64,000 nt of DNA from Chloroflexota bacterium (GTDB lineage Bacteria > Chloroflexota > UBA11872). The notes under the pieces are model-generated. The model was not told the DNA's origin. It searched no databases and worked only from the letters and a program-made list of their open reading frames with translations. Location: contig JAJECS010000006.1 in NCBI GenBank assembly GCA_022821905.1, positions 62,001-126,000 on the forward strand. The letters run 5' to 3'. Both the position numbers and the translations under genes were made by a program. This document shows positions 7,835-17,612 of this stretch, in pieces. How positions within the stretch are numbered: the stretch's first letter is position 1; every line of letters starts with the position of its first letter.

Positions 7835-9601
7835 TCAGCCCGGCGTCACGTACCTCAGGTCCCAGCCGCCGAACGTTTGCAGCGGCGTGACGCTCGTGTC
7901 GATGTTCGGTTCGCCCTCGGCCCGCCACGCGTCGATCTCCTCGCGGTGCCCCAGGCGGCGCAACGCGTTCCACATCCCGCCGTAGTGCGCGCGACCCCCG
8001 CCGCCGGCAGCGTCCCAAAAGAACATGTGCTCGGCGCCGGCGTCATAGATGTCCGCCGCCCGCCGCCGCAGGTCGCCCGGGGGCATGTGCCGCGGCATCA
8101 CATTCGGCGCCAGCGTGACCGGCGTCCCGCGCACGAGGTCCACGAAGAATCGCAGCGAGGCCGGGTCGGTCCACGCTGGCGTCATGCTGTCGAGGTCGAG
8201 CTCGGAGGTATAGGGAATGATCGTGTCGACCACGCCCTGTGCGACCCACTGGCGCAGGTCGATGGCGTTTTCCAGGTTCTCGGAATCGCTGCTCAGCACC
8301 ACCGCCGAAAGATGGAACGGCTCCGAACGCCCTTGCGCGGCGGCGGTCTCATCCAGCGCCTCCCGCACCTCCCGCATGAACTGCGTCAGCACCTCGGCGC
8401 GGAAGTGCAGCCAGCGTGGATCGAGGGGGTCCAGCGCGCGCGGGTCCAGGCCGAACCGCTGCTTGAACCCGTCGACCACCGGCGGTTCGTACTCAACCAG
8501 CGGCGGGCGGCGGCAGTAGAGCAGACAGACGCCGTCGATTGGGCGCTGACACATCTCGCGCAATAGCCCGACCACGTTCGCGCGCACTTCGGGATAGGTG
8601 TAGGCCAGGCGGGGCGTCTGCCGGCCCTCGCGGTTGACGCCGCGCCACTCCGGGTGGCGCTCGTAGACGCTGTTGCCCCAATTGAAGTGGTCGTAGGGCG
8701 GTGGAAAGCGGAATCCCGCCACGCGATAGGACGCGTGCAGCTCCAGGCCGATCTCGTGCGCGTAGTCCACCGCCACGTCGAACGGATCGATGTTCTGCTC
8801 GCGCAGCACGCGGCGGCTCTCCACGTGCAGACGGTCGAACACGCGGGCGAAGTCGCCCAGCCCGTTGAAGGTGGCTTCACGTCCCAGGTCGGTGTGGGAG
8901 AACATCAAGTCGCCGCGACCGACCTCCCAGTAGAGCCTGGAGAAATCGGTGTCGCGGTAGCACTCGATCTCGCGTTGGATGTCGCGGGCCGAGGTGAGCC
9001 GCCAAAGACCCAGCGGGCCGTTGGCGTCCTGGTGGGCAAACAGCCGCCGCGCATCTTGGCGCGCCGAATCCGCCTGGACGCTGGCGGTCTCGGCGGTGTC
9101 GAGCGGCACCAGCTTGACATAAGCCACGCGCGCGACCCCGCACTGCACGGACCCGGGTCCATCGCCCGGCGCCATCCGCGCCGTCACCTGGCCCAGCACG
9201 AGCGTGCGCCCGGTCAGGTCGGCGGTCTTCCAATACATCTCGACCAGCGACTCAGGGGTCTCGCGGTCCGGCGGCAGCTTCATCAGGGTGGGCACGCGTT
9301 CGTCGCTCAGTCGGACCTCGAGTTCGAGGCCGCCGCCCTCATCGACCGCGCGTCCCGGCAGCACCCCAATCGACACCGCATGCCAGCCATCCACCTCCAG
9401 CGGCACGTGAATGTCCGGCGCCGCCGTCTCCGGTCCGGCCATCAGCATGGTGCCGGCAAGCCCGTCGGCGGTGTAGCCCACCGTGCGCCAGTGCTTGCGC
9501 CGGGGCTTGGCCGAGAGCGCGTCCGCCGGGCGGCACCGCGACAGATCGGTCAGATAGATCGGCTCCGCGGCCAACGCCCGATCGGCGATGCTCTCACGCA
9601 T
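7835..9601 (-). CDS. Family-10-like glycosyl hydrolase / DUF4015-type TIM-barrel protein
   Basis: 588 residues. The N-terminal third looks like a beta-rich carbohydrate-binding or accessory domain; the C-terminal part looks like a TIM barrel of the hypothetical glycosyl hydrolase 10-like type (FDVAVDYAHEIGLELHASYRV, then HPEWRGVNREG, YPEVRANVVGLLREM, IDGVCLLYCRRPP). Substrate is unknown and I cannot point to the catalytic acids with confidence. No signal peptide is seen, so it is probably cytoplasmic. The ATG at 9601 overlaps the stop of the upstream DapA-like gene by eight bases, which implies an operon and a shared pathway, probably sugar or sugar-acid breakdown. Confidence 0.65.
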   Translation of the reverse strand: MRESIADRALAAEPIYLTDLSRCRPADALSAKPRRKHWRTVGYTADGLAGTMLMAGPETAAPDIHVPLEVDGWHAVSIGVLPGRAVDEGGGLELEVRLSDERVPTLMKLPPDRETPESLVEMYWKTADLTGRTLVLGQVTARMAPGDGPGSVQCGVARVAYVKLVPLDTAETASVQADSARQDARRLFAHQDANGPLGLWRLTSARDIQREIECYRDTDFSRLYWEVGRGDLMFSHTDLGREATFNGLGDFARVFDRLHVESRRVLREQNIDPFDVAVDYAHEIGLELHASYRVAGFRFPPPYDHFNWGNSVYERHPEWRGVNREGRQTPRLAYTYPEVRANVVGLLREMCQRPIDGVCLLYCRRPPLVEYEPPVVDGFKQRFGLDPRALDPLDPRWLHFRAEVLTQFMREVREALDETAAAQGRSEPFHLSAVVLSSDSENLENAIDLRQWVAQGVVDTIIPYTSELDLDSMTPAWTDPASLRFFVDLVRGTPVTLAPNVMPRHMPPGDLRRRAADIYDAGAEHMFFWDAAGGGGRAHYGGMWNALRRLGHREEIDAWRAEGEPNIDTSVTPLQTFGGWDLRYVTPG

Positions 9602-10499
9602 TGGGCAGCGGCCACTCCAGGCCATCGAGGAACTCGCGCAGCGCGGTCATCTCGGCGTCGCTCGGATTCGGCGCGGGCGAGCGGCGCCAGCGTGGCGCGG
9701 TGCCGAAGAGCTCCGGAAGGGCGTGCCGCACCAACCCGTCCCAGCCGTAGCTGGTCGCCGCGGCGTAGTCGCGCAGCGGCAGCTCCCAGCGCGTCACGAG
9801 ACGCCAGGCCGTCGCCAAGTCGTTCGCTCGCACCGCCGCCCAGTAGTCGAGCGCCGGGGCCGGGTGGCTGCACACGAAGTAGTCGAGCCACGCGGGACAC
9901 CACTCGTGGGACGCCAGAATATGGTGCCGCCTGAGGCCGCCGCCGCCCGCCACCGTCCAGCGATCGCCCCAGCGCATGCCCATTTCGTGCGCGTAGTCCA
10001 GCGATGCGTCCTCCTTGAAGGCGCAGACTCCAGGCACGGTCGCGAGTGACTCGCACGTGGGGAATGGCACGTCGCCCACCAGCATGACCGGAATCTCATC
10101 GGCAACCGCCGTGTAGTAGTCCGCCAGCGACTTGGGCGTGCCCGGCATGGCGATGGGGGGCCGCACCATGTACAGGTCGAACCCCAGCTCGCGCAGATGG
10201 CGTCCGAACTCGACGCACTTCGGCAGCCCCCACATGTTGTCGCAGGCCACCGTCAGCGCTCGTCCCGCCACGTCGCGCGCCACCGCGGCATGCACGTCGG
10301 CCACCTCGCCGTCGGTGAGCAGCGACATGAGGCTGTTGCCCCAGGTGAGCATCACCACGCCGCAGCCCGCGTCCAGCGACCGATCGATCATGCGCGTGAT
10401 CGCGGCATAGTCGATATGCCCGTCCTCGCTGAACGCCACCGGGACCGAGTTGATCGGCCCGCGCAGGCGCTCGCGAATCTCGGATTGCAGCGAATTCAC
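9594..10499 (-). CDS. Dihydrodipicolinate synthase / N-acetylneuraminate lyase family protein
   Basis: 301 residues, the usual length for this class I aldolase family. The Schiff-base lysine is probably the K in VCAFKEDASLDYA, about two-thirds in. The region that normally carries the catalytic Tyr pair reads LYMVRPPIAMPG, so the classic DapA tyrosine arrangement is altered. This argues against a housekeeping DapA and for a catabolic lyase acting on a sugar acid or similar keto-acid. It is translationally coupled to the downstream glycosyl hydrolase-like gene. Exact substrate is not predictable from sequence. Confidence 0.75.
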   Translation of the reverse strand: MNSLQSEIRERLRGPINSVPVAFSEDGHIDYAAITRMIDRSLDAGCGVVMLTWGNSLMSLLTDGEVADVHAAVARDVAGRALTVACDNMWGLPKCVEFGRHLRELGFDLYMVRPPIAMPGTPKSLADYYTAVADEIPVMLVGDVPFPTCESLATVPGVCAFKEDASLDYAHEMGMRWGDRWTVAGGGGLRRHHILASHEWCPAWLDYFVCSHPAPALDYWAAVRANDLATAWRLVTRWELPLRDYAAATSYGWDGLVRHALPELFGTAPRWRRSPAPNPSDAEMTALREFLDGLEWPLPNA

Positions 10500-10794
10500 G
10501 CAACCTCCACCCGTTGCCTCCCGCCGGCGGCACCGCGGCGGCTCACGAGAGGCACTGTACGCCCTGGTAGACGTGGCCGGCAGTCGGCGGCGCGCGCGGC
10601 GTCTCGCAGTAGCGGCGGCTGCTAGGTAGACTCATGCCCCATGACGCTCCTGCCCTCATTCTCAAGCGCACTGCGCGTTTGTGAATGCTCCACTGCGGCT
10701 TGTCCGTGATGGGTATTGGCATGGTCCCGAGCGGAACGCTGCGCGCCGGCAGCCGAGTGTCGGAATTCACGGATCGACTCGGAGCACCGCCCCG

Positions 10795-11586
10795 ATGAAG
10801 CTGGCCTGCATGACCAGCGTTTTCGCCGGCGATCCCATCGAGACGGCCGTCGTCAAGATCGCCGAGGCCGGATATCGCTTTGTGGAGTTGTCGTCGGTCC
10901 ATTGCGACTACAACACCATGACCAATGCGCTGATCGACAACGTGGCGCATGAGATCTCCCGCACCGGTCTGGAGGTCGTGGCGTACTACCCGGCCGACGC
11001 CGAGGAGAACTGGACCCGCATGCCGCGCATGTTCGAGGTCGCGTCTCGGCTCGGCGCGAGCCGCGTGGTGGCGGAATGCGCCAATCTCAGCAAGGCCCGC
11101 GAGCTCGAGCCGCTGTGCCAGAAGTTTCAAATCGATCTCGCCATCGCCAACCAGTGGCCCTACCCATTTGGCCGTCCGTCGGACTACTCGGGGCTGAATG
11201 GCTCCGTCGGCGCTCGTATCGGCGCGGGGCCGGACACCGGATGGTTCGCGGCGGGCGGCCAGGACCCCGCCGAGCTGTTCGACATCGCCGGCGACCGGAT
11301 CAAGGTGGTGCACCTCAAGGACGTGGCCGCGGAGGGTGAATACTGCCCGGTGGATCTGGGAGACGGCGTCGCGCCGCTTGAGCCGTTCATGGCCGGGTTG
11401 GCCGCACAGGGTTTCGATGGCCCCCTCACCGTCGCACGCGATCCCGGCAAGCGCATCACCTTCGATATCGGGATCTTCGGCGACGCCACCTACGAAGTGC
11501 ACGATGAAGCCGTGCCGGACGACGAGGTCATGCAGTCGCTGCGACAGGCGAGAACCTGGGCGCTGGAGCACGGCGCCGTCGAGTAG
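10795..11586 (+). CDS. Sugar phosphate isomerase/epimerase-like protein (xylose-isomerase-like TIM barrel)
   Basis: 263 residues from ATG 10795, with GGAG ten bases upstream. The start MKLACMTSVFAGDPIETAV and the later IKVVHLKDV segment (metal-ligand strand) are typical of the AP-endonuclease-2/xylose-isomerase-like TIM-barrel family, which includes inosose dehydratases and hexulose epimerases. Metal-binding residues are likely the E in RFVELSS, the H in VVHLKD and the E/H set near the end, but these are inferred. A longer frame opens at 10681 but lacks family-like sequence, so the internal ATG was chosen. Function is probably carbohydrate catabolism. Confidence 0.7.
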   Translation: MKLACMTSVFAGDPIETAVVKIAEAGYRFVELSSVHCDYNTMTNALIDNVAHEISRTGLEVVAYYPADAEENWTRMPRMFEVASRLGASRVVAECANLSKARELEPLCQKFQIDLAIANQWPYPFGRPSDYSGLNGSVGARIGAGPDTGWFAAGGQDPAELFDIAGDRIKVVHLKDVAAEGEYCPVDLGDGVAPLEPFMAGLAAQGFDGPLTVARDPGKRITFDIGIFGDATYEVHDEAVPDDEVMQSLRQARTWALEHGAVE

Positions 11587-11597
11587 CCTCCGGGCCA

Positions 11598-11626
11598 TTG
11601 CCCGGCGCCGTCGATCGCCCGATAAT
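11598..11626 (+). promoter_or_regulatory. Sigma-70-type promoter for tRNA-Gly
   Basis: TTGCCC (11598-11603) and GATAAT (11621-11626) are separated by exactly 17 bases and lie 10 bases before the mature 5' end of the tRNA. This is a good match to the housekeeping -35/-10 consensus (4 of 6 and 5 of 6). Confidence 0.6.
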
Positions 11627-11636
11627 TCAGTCATCG

Positions 11637-11709
11637 GCGGGGGTAGCTCAGTTGGCAGAGCGCTAGCCTTCCAAGCTGGATGTCGCGGGTTCGAGCCCCG
11701 TCCCCCGCT
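11637..11709 (+). tRNA. tRNA-Gly (anticodon TCC)
   Basis: A 73-base cloverleaf. The acceptor stem GCGGGGG pairs with CCCCCGC; the D arm is GCTC...GAGC; the anticodon stem CTAGC/GCTGG encloses loop CTTCCAA with anticodon TCC; the T arm GCGGG/CCCGT has loop TTCGAGC. The discriminator base is T and the 3' CCA is not encoded (CCT follows). It stands alone between a sugar isomerase gene and a membrane protein gene. I see no att-like duplicate of its 3' end in the window. Confidence 0.96.
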
Positions 11710-11869
11710 CCTAACAGAAGTGGATCGGCGAAAGCCCCCGATTCACGGCATTTCGCGATATCAAGCCTTCTGACTGTCCGCGCCGTGCTCCAACCGTCGC
11801 CCGATATGCGTGGCGCCTAACTGCGGAGTATGGTTGGCCCCACTTGCCGCGAGTAGGATCCTCCAGCAC

Positions 11870-12502
11870 ATGGCCAGCAGCCAATCCGACTACCCAGTTC
11901 AGTTCTCGGTCGACTACCCCGACCGACCTCTCAGCCGGCTCACCACCCTTTTCCGGATCATCATGGTCATCCCCATCCTCATCGTCGCCGCCTTGATCCC
12001 TGGCTTCATCAACAGCGGCCAATTCGGCGGCTCGGAGCAGGTGGCAATCTCCGTACCGCTCGTTTGGCTTCCCCTCGTCCTGATCCTGGTGTTCCGCCAC
12101 AAGTACCCGCGCTGGTGGTTCGACTGGAATCTGGAACTCAGCCGCTTCGTCTACCGCATCGAGGTCTACTTCATGGCCCTGCGCGACGAGTACCCCTCAA
12201 CCGACGAGCACCAGGCCGTCCACCTCGACATCGATTACCCCAACGCCGAGACCGACCTCAATCGCTGGCTGCCCCTCATCAAGTGGCTCCTGGCCATCCC
12301 CCACTACATCGTCTTGGCCATCCTCTCCATCTTCGCCTTCATCGCCGTCGTGCTCGGCTGGATCATGGTCATAATCACCGCCCGATATCCGCGCGCGCTC
12401 TTCGACTTCGTGGTCGGCGTCATTCGCTACGGCGCCCGCGTCCAAGCCTACGCCTACATGCTCACCACTGACCGCTACCCACCCTTCAGCATTAACCCCT
12501 AG
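11870..12502 (+). CDS. DUF4389-family membrane protein
   Basis: 210 residues from ATG 11870; the upstream extension to 11810 has no family-like sequence. The protein has two halves with the same plan: YPVQFSVDYPDRPLSRLTT before a hydrophobic helix, and VHLDIDYPNAETDLNRWLP before another. Four or so membrane helices are apparent (LFRIIMVIPILIVAALI, VPLVWLPLVLILVF, LLAIPHYIVLAILSIFAF, IAVVLGWIMVII). The repeated DYP motifs and the C-terminal YMLTTDRYPPFS are characteristic of DUF4389 proteins, whose biochemical role is unknown. Confidence 0.75.
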   Translation: MASSQSDYPVQFSVDYPDRPLSRLTTLFRIIMVIPILIVAALIPGFINSGQFGGSEQVAISVPLVWLPLVLILVFRHKYPRWWFDWNLELSRFVYRIEVYFMALRDEYPSTDEHQAVHLDIDYPNAETDLNRWLPLIKWLLAIPHYIVLAILSIFAFIAVVLGWIMVIITARYPRALFDFVVGVIRYGARVQAYAYMLTTDRYPPFSINP

Positions 12503-12897
12503 GCGCCAACACCGCGCCGCCGCCAGCGTCCGAGTCTGCGATCTGCCGAGGGCGTCGCCACAACCGCCCGTGTCCTCGCCGCGGCTCGCGCGACTTCGCC
12601 GGGTCGACTGCGAATTGGACCAAGACTCACCGATAAAACGACGGCAATCGGGCAAGGTTTGAATGGTCCGAATGCTCGGCACCGCAATCGCCTGAGGTCG
12701 GATGCGCTCGCGGGGATTGGACCGAGGCGTCTGCCAGGGGAGGACCGTGCCAAAAGTGGACGGCTGCACGGTGGCGCAGCAGCTTGCTACGATCGCGCGC
12801 CGTCAAAGCCTCGCCGTTGGCATATGCAGGGCGGACAGTTTCGGATGACCGACAGGAGCCGGCCGGCGCCGGAAGAGACCCTTTCGAAGTGAGATTC
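12503..12897. other. Intergenic region, no gene seen
   Basis: About 395 bases between the DUF4389 gene and the M16 protease gene. No coding frame with family-like sequence, no RNA gene and no clear repeat was found. It presumably holds the promoter of the protease gene, but no convincing -35/-10 pair stands out. Confidence 0.4.
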
Positions 12898-15800
12898 ATG
12901 CGACCACGTCTGAAGCTAGCGGCGGTCGTTGCCACGGTCGCGCTGTTGGCCATGGTGGTGGCGGCGTGCGGCGACGAAGTGCCACCCGCCCCGGATCCGA
13001 CGCCGACGGCCACCGCCACGCCCGTGGCCGTGGTGCCGACGCCAACTCCAGAACCGACTCCGACGGCCGCCGTCACGCGCGTGGCCGCGGCGCCAACGCC
13101 GGTTCCCGCCACGCCGACGCCGATTCCAGAGCCCACGCCCACCCCAACGCCCGAACCGACGGCCACGCCAACGCCGGCGCCCACTCCGACCCCAACGCCC
13201 CAACCGACGCCCACCCCAACGCCTGAGCCGACGGCCACGCCAACTCCGGCGCCCACGCCAACGCCGACTCCCGAACCCACGCCCACGCCGGAGCCAACGC
13301 CCGCGGTCGCCGTGCCGTCCGACGCAGACGCGCCGCTCGCCTTCGATCCCAGCGTGGTTCGCGGCACGTTGAGCAACGGCCTCGTCTACTACATCCGGCA
13401 CAACGAGGAGCCGCGTGAGCGGGCCCACATATCGCTAATCGTGAAGGCCGGCTCGATCCTCGAAGAGGAGGACCAGCGGGGGCTGGCGCACTTCGTCGAG
13501 CACATGGCATTCAACGGCACCGAGCGCTTCGCCAAGCAGGAAATCGTCGAATACCTCGAGTCCATCGGCAGCAACTTCGGACCCGACGTGAATGCGTCAA
13601 CGGGCTTCGACCGCACCCGATACTTCGTGGAGATTCCAACCGACGATCCGGAGATTCTGGAGAAGGCGTTTCAAATCCTCAGCGACTGGGCCTTCGCCAT
13701 CACATTTGCGCCGGACGAAGTGGATCTCGAACGCGGCGTGATCCTGGAGGAGTGGCGCTTGTTTCGGGGCTTTAGCGCGCGCTTTCGGGACAACTGGTAT
13801 CCGCTGATTTTTGGCGACTCGCGCTATAACGAGCGAAGCCCGATTGGGCTGCCCGAAGTCTTCGAAAACGCTCCCGCCCAGCGCCTGGTGGACTTTTACC
13901 AGCGTTGGTATCGGCCCAACTTGATGGCCGTAATCGCCGTGGGCGACTTCGACAGCGAGCTGATCGAAGCCAAGGTGCGGCAATATTTCGCTCCGCCCCC
14001 GGAGGGCGAGGCGGGCCAGGCGGCCGCCGCCGTTGGACCGCCGACCGATCGACCTCGCTTTGGCGTGCCCGAGCACGACGAGCCGCGGGTCAACGTCTTC
14101 AGCGATCCCGAGGCGCCGTCCACGCAGATGTTCCTGGTCCGAAAGCTCCCGCCCGAGTCCGGCGACGACCTGGCGGCGCTGCGACGCATCGTGGTGGAGC
14201 GACTGGCGTTCATGATGCTCAACGCTCGGCTATTCGAGCGCGGTCAGGTTGACGATCCTCCCTATCTGGGCGCCAACGGTCTGCGTGGGGCATTCGTACA
14301 GCCGGTCGACCTGGTGCAGTTCGCGGCCTGGGTGGAGCAGGACGGGGTCGAGACGGGATTTGCGGCGCTGCTCGAGGAGACGCAGCGCGCTCGACAGCAC
14401 GGGTTTACCGACAGCGAATTGGCGCGCGAAAAGACCAACCTGTTGAGCGCGGTTGAGCGTGTCTACAAGGAGCGGGATCAGCGGGAGTCAGCCGCGTTGT
14501 CGCAGGAATATGCCGACCACTTTCTGAGCGGGACGCCGGTTCCCGGCGTCGAGGCTGAATGGGCGCTCTACCAGGCGCTCATGCCGCAGATTTCCCTGGC
14601 GGAGGTCGACGCCGTGGCCGATACCTGGAGCGAACCCGGAAACACCGTGCTCCTCGTGATGCGGCCCGAAGGAAGCAGCGAAAAGTCCGATGACGACTTG
14701 GAGTCCGAGCTGCAGGCCCATCTCGCGGCCGCCGACACGCTCGAGGTCGAGCCCTACGAGGACGAGGTCGCCGACGTGCCGCTCATGGCCACGATCCCGG
14801 CGGCGGGCAGCATCACCAGTGAAGAAACCATCGAGTCAATCGACGCCGTCAAGTGGACGCTGTCCAACGGAATAACCGTGATCGCCAAGCAGACCGACTT
14901 CAAGAACGACGAAATCGTGTTTGGCGCCTTCAGTCCGGGCGGACACTCGCTGGTGGACGACGCGGACCACGTGTCCGCCACCTACGCCGCGCAACTGGCC
15001 AGCGGAAGCGGCGTGGGCCCGCACGACAACGTGGCCCTAGACAAGCTGCTCGCGGGCAAGCGGGTCTCGGTGTCGCCCTACATCAGCGAGCTGTTCGAGG
15101 GCTTCAACGGCAGCTCGTCGCCCGAAGACATTGAGACGCTGTTTCAGCTGATCAATATGTATGCCACCGCGCCCAGGCTGGACCCGGTGTACTTCTCGAA
15201 TTACCTGACCAGCCTGCGCACCTCGGCCGAGACGCGCGCCGACCAACCGGACGCCGTGTTCTCCGACACGCTGAACTCTGCCTACAGTCAGAATCACTTC
15301 CGCCGGCGGCCGCTCACGCTCGAGCTGCTGGATGAGCTCAGCCTGGAGCGCGCGGAAGCCGTCTACGCCGACCGATTTGCCGACCTGGGCGATGCCACAT
15401 TCGTGTTCGTCGGCGCCTTCGACTGGGAAACCCTGAGGTCGTTGACGGAGACCTACGTGGCAAGCCTGCCGACCACCGGACGCGTCGAGCAGTGGCGGGA
15501 TGTGGGGGTCAATCGACCGGCCAGGCTGGAGGAACACGTCGTCCGCAGCGGCATCGAGCCTCGCAGCCGGACGGCGGTGGTGTTTGCCGGTGACATGGAG
15601 TGGAGTCGCCAGGAGGCGCTCACGCTCACGGTGGTGGGGGAGATGCTCCAGATCCGGCTGCGCGAGAGTTTGCGAGAGGCGCTCGGCGGCACCTACAGCG
15701 TCGGCGCGATCACCAGAGCCACCCGGTTCCCGGAACCTGAGTACTTGCTCTATGTCATCTTCGGCAGCGACCCCGCACGCGCGGACGAGCTGTTTGACGC

Positions 15801-16086
15801 AATCTTCGAGGAAGTCGATTGGCTGCGCGACGGCGGCGAGCAGGACTACCTGGACACGGTCAAGGAGTTGTTGCGCACGCCCCGCGAGGAGCAGCTCCGC
15901 GACAACAGCTTCTGGCGCGGCCAGATTGAATCCGTGGTGCAGCGAGATGGAGAGTTCTCGGCGATCATTGACTTCGAAGAGCGGCTGGACGCCGTGACGC
16001 TGGAGCAGGTCTCGGCGGCGGCACGGCTCTATCTCACCGACGACCGCTACTTGCGCGTGGTGCTGCTGCCGGAAGAGGACGGCTAG
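12898..16086 (+). CDS. M16-family zinc protease, predicted lipoprotein
   Basis: 1062 residues from ATG 12898, chosen because it begins a lipoprotein signal: basic MRPRLK, a hydrophobic stretch and MVVAAC with Cys24 as the acylation site. A Pro/Thr/Glu-rich linker of about 110 residues follows (repeats of TPTPEPT), a spacer common in Chloroflexota surface proteins. Then come two M16 peptidase halves: the active one carries the inverted zinc motif HFVEH (His198, Glu201, His202) in [13 protein letters not shown], and the C-terminal half lacks it, as is normal for this family. Predicted role: an extracytoplasmic, membrane-anchored peptidase that degrades short peptides. Single-gene unit. Confidence 0.87.
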   Translation: MRPRLKLAAVVATVALLAMVVAACGDEVPPAPDPTPTATATPVAVVPTPTPEPTPTAAVTRVAAAPTPVPATPTPIPEPTPTPTPEPTATPTPAPTPTPTPQPTPTPTPEPTATPTPAPTPTPTPEPTPTPEPTPAVAVPSDADAPLAFDPSVVRGTLSNGLVYYIRHNEEPRERAHISLIVKAGSILEEEDQRGLAHFVEHMAFNGTERFAKQEIVEYLESIGSNFGPDVNASTGFDRTRYFVEIPTDDPEILEKAFQILSDWAFAITFAPDEVDLERGVILEEWRLFRGFSARFRDNWYPLIFGDSRYNERSPIGLPEVFENAPAQRLVDFYQRWYRPNLMAVIAVGDFDSELIEAKVRQYFAPPPEGEAGQAAAAVGPPTDRPRFGVPEHDEPRVNVFSDPEAPSTQMFLVRKLPPESGDDLAALRRIVVERLAFMMLNARLFERGQVDDPPYLGANGLRGAFVQPVDLVQFAAWVEQDGVETGFAALLEETQRARQHGFTDSELAREKTNLLSAVERVYKERDQRESAALSQEYADHFLSGTPVPGVEAEWALYQALMPQISLAEVDAVADTWSEPGNTVLLVMRPEGSSEKSDDDLESELQAHLAAADTLEVEPYEDEVADVPLMATIPAAGSITSEETIESIDAVKWTLSNGITVIAKQTDFKNDEIVFGAFSPGGHSLVDDADHVSATYAAQLASGSGVGPHDNVALDKLLAGKRVSVSPYISELFEGFNGSSSPEDIETLFQLINMYATAPRLDPVYFSNYLTSLRTSAETRADQPDAVFSDTLNSAYSQNHFRRRPLTLELLDELSLERAEAVYADRFADLGDATFVFVGAFDWETLRSLTETYVASLPTTGRVEQWRDVGVNRPARLEEHVVRSGIEPRSRTAVVFAGDMEWSRQEALTLTVVGEMLQIRLRESLREALGGTYSVGAITRATRFPEPEYLLYVIFGSDPARADELFDAIFEEVDWLRDGGEQDYLDTVKELLRTPREEQLRDNSFWRGQIESVVQRDGEFSAIIDFEERLDAVTLEQVSAAARLYLTDDRYLRVVLLPEEDG

Positions 16087-16259
16087 CCCGCGAGCGCGCC
16101 TGGACGGGCGGCTCAAACGGCATCCTGGCGGTCGGCGTCCAGCAGCTTGGTTGCTTGAGGGTGTGCGGCCGTTGTCACCTCGCGAGCTGTCGAACGGGAA
16201 GCGCAAGGGCAGCAAAGACCTTCGATCAACCCCGCAGGATTGCCCCAGACGGCACGAGC

Positions 16260-17321
16260 TCAGTCGAACTCGCTCAGTCGCACCGTGCGGTTTTCCTCGC
16301 TGCTTCTGACGGCGGCGAAGGCGGTCTTGATCGAATTCAGGTTGTCGCGGCCGGAGGTTAGGGGCTCGCGGCCTTCCGTCACCGCGGTCATCATCTCGGC
16401 CATGCTGCCGCCAAAGGCGTCCGGGAACCACCGGCCTTCGATTGGGAAACGCACGCGGCGGTCAGGCTCCTCCTTGCGGGAGGCCTCCACCCACTGGGGC
16501 GTACCCACGATCGAGCCCTCGGCCCCATCCAGATACCAGGTGTCGGAGTGAGCCGCCGGACTGGAAACGATGTTGTTGAAATGCTCGGTGCAAAGCAGGT
16601 CGCCGTTGTCGAAGTGCATGAGCAGCGAGTGGCACAGGGGTGAGACCGAGTGCTGTCCCGGAACCAGCGCGGTCGCGCAGCTCACGGCGTCGGGCGTGCG
16701 CCCAGTGAAGTAGCGAGCCAGATCGATGTAGTGGACGCCATGGTCCACGACGTTGAAGTCCTTCAGCCGGCGCCACCAGCGGTCTGGATGATCCTGCCAG
16801 GACCTCCGCACGTGGGCCACGCTGTAGAGCGCGCCGCAGACGCCGCGGTCGATCAGCACCTTGATGGCGCGGTGAGCCGGCGCCCAACGCGCCTGCTGGT
16901 TAATCATCAGCGGCACGCCCGCCTGCTCGACGCTACCGACAATCTCCCTGGCGGACGCCCAATCCATGGCGAGCGGCTTCTGCGAGAGAATCGGTTTGCC
17001 CGCCGCCGCGATCTCGGGCAGGACGTCGGGCCGCACGCTGGCGTGCACGGCCAGGTCCACCACCTCGACCTCCGGATCGTCGAGCAGCGTGGCCAGACTC
17101 GTGCTGCCCCGTGGGATGCCCCAGCGATCCCGGGTCGATTCGACGGCTTGGGGATCGACATCCATGCAGGCGACGACCTCGTAGCCGAAGTCGCGGTAGG
17201 CGGGCAGGTGGGCCGAGTTGGCGATGGCGCCGCAGCCCACGATGCCGATCTTGAGCCGCTGCCCGGCTGGCGGCTTGGGTGCATAGTCCTCCGGTTTCAG
17301 GTCCAGGTCATCGAGACGCAT
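16260..17321 (-). CDS. Gfo/Idh/MocA-family oxidoreductase
   Basis: 353 residues from ATG 17321; the frame extends to 17387 but the extension is not family-like. The Rossmann motif GIVGCGAIANSAHLPAY lies about residues 24-40, and the NAD-proximal lysine motif reads QKPLAMD in place of the usual EKP. The C-terminal domain contains DHGVHYIDLARYFTG, with the histidine pattern typical of sugar or cyclitol dehydrogenases of this family. Cytoplasmic NAD(P)-dependent oxidation or reduction of a sugar or inositol-like compound is likely; the substrate is unknown. It converges with the M16 gene. Confidence 0.85.
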   Translation of the reverse strand: MRLDDLDLKPEDYAPKPPAGQRLKIGIVGCGAIANSAHLPAYRDFGYEVVACMDVDPQAVESTRDRWGIPRGSTSLATLLDDPEVEVVDLAVHASVRPDVLPEIAAAGKPILSQKPLAMDWASAREIVGSVEQAGVPLMINQQARWAPAHRAIKVLIDRGVCGALYSVAHVRRSWQDHPDRWWRRLKDFNVVDHGVHYIDLARYFTGRTPDAVSCATALVPGQHSVSPLCHSLLMHFDNGDLLCTEHFNNIVSSPAAHSDTWYLDGAEGSIVGTPQWVEASRKEEPDRRVRFPIEGRWFPDAFGGSMAEMMTAVTEGREPLTSGRDNLNSIKTAFAAVRSSEENRTVRLSEFD

Positions 17322-17535
17322 ACCAGGCCACCGTCGCGTGCGGCACCACCCTGCGTACCGTGCCACGCCGGCGGGCCGGGTGAGCAAAACTGATGTGGCA
17401 AGGACGGGTCGGGTTCACGGTCGCGGGAGATCCCAGGTTAGTCGTTCACGAGCACTCGGAGTGCCCCTCGCGATCGGGTGCCGTCCCGGTGGCGCGTTGC
17501 GTGCACCCGACGGAAAAATGCGCCGGCGCGGCTTG

Positions 17536-17612
17536 CGATTTGCTCCCCAGACCGGTGCCCATAAGCCATAATCAGGCATCCGCACACTCGTCTCTCTACG
17601 AGGCAGGGTCAC
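17536..17612 (+). promoter_or_regulatory. Conserved upstream region of phyH copy 1
   Basis: The segment before this gene closely matches that before the second copy (19037-19117). Shared blocks include CTCCCCAG, CATAAGNCATAATCAGGCA, and CTCGTCTCT followed by ACGAGGCAGGG, which supplies an AGGCAGGG ribosome site. CATAAT is a plausible -10 element. Conservation may simply reflect the duplication, so the regulatory role is inferred. Confidence 0.35.

Noticed and set aside
11637-11709. tRNA-Gly as an integration site
   Set aside because: No partial copy of the tRNA 3' end and no integrase gene were found in the window.
13000-13320. Apparent short tandem DNA repeat
   Set aside because: It is the coding sequence of the Pro-Thr linker of the M16 lipoprotein, not a separate repeat element.
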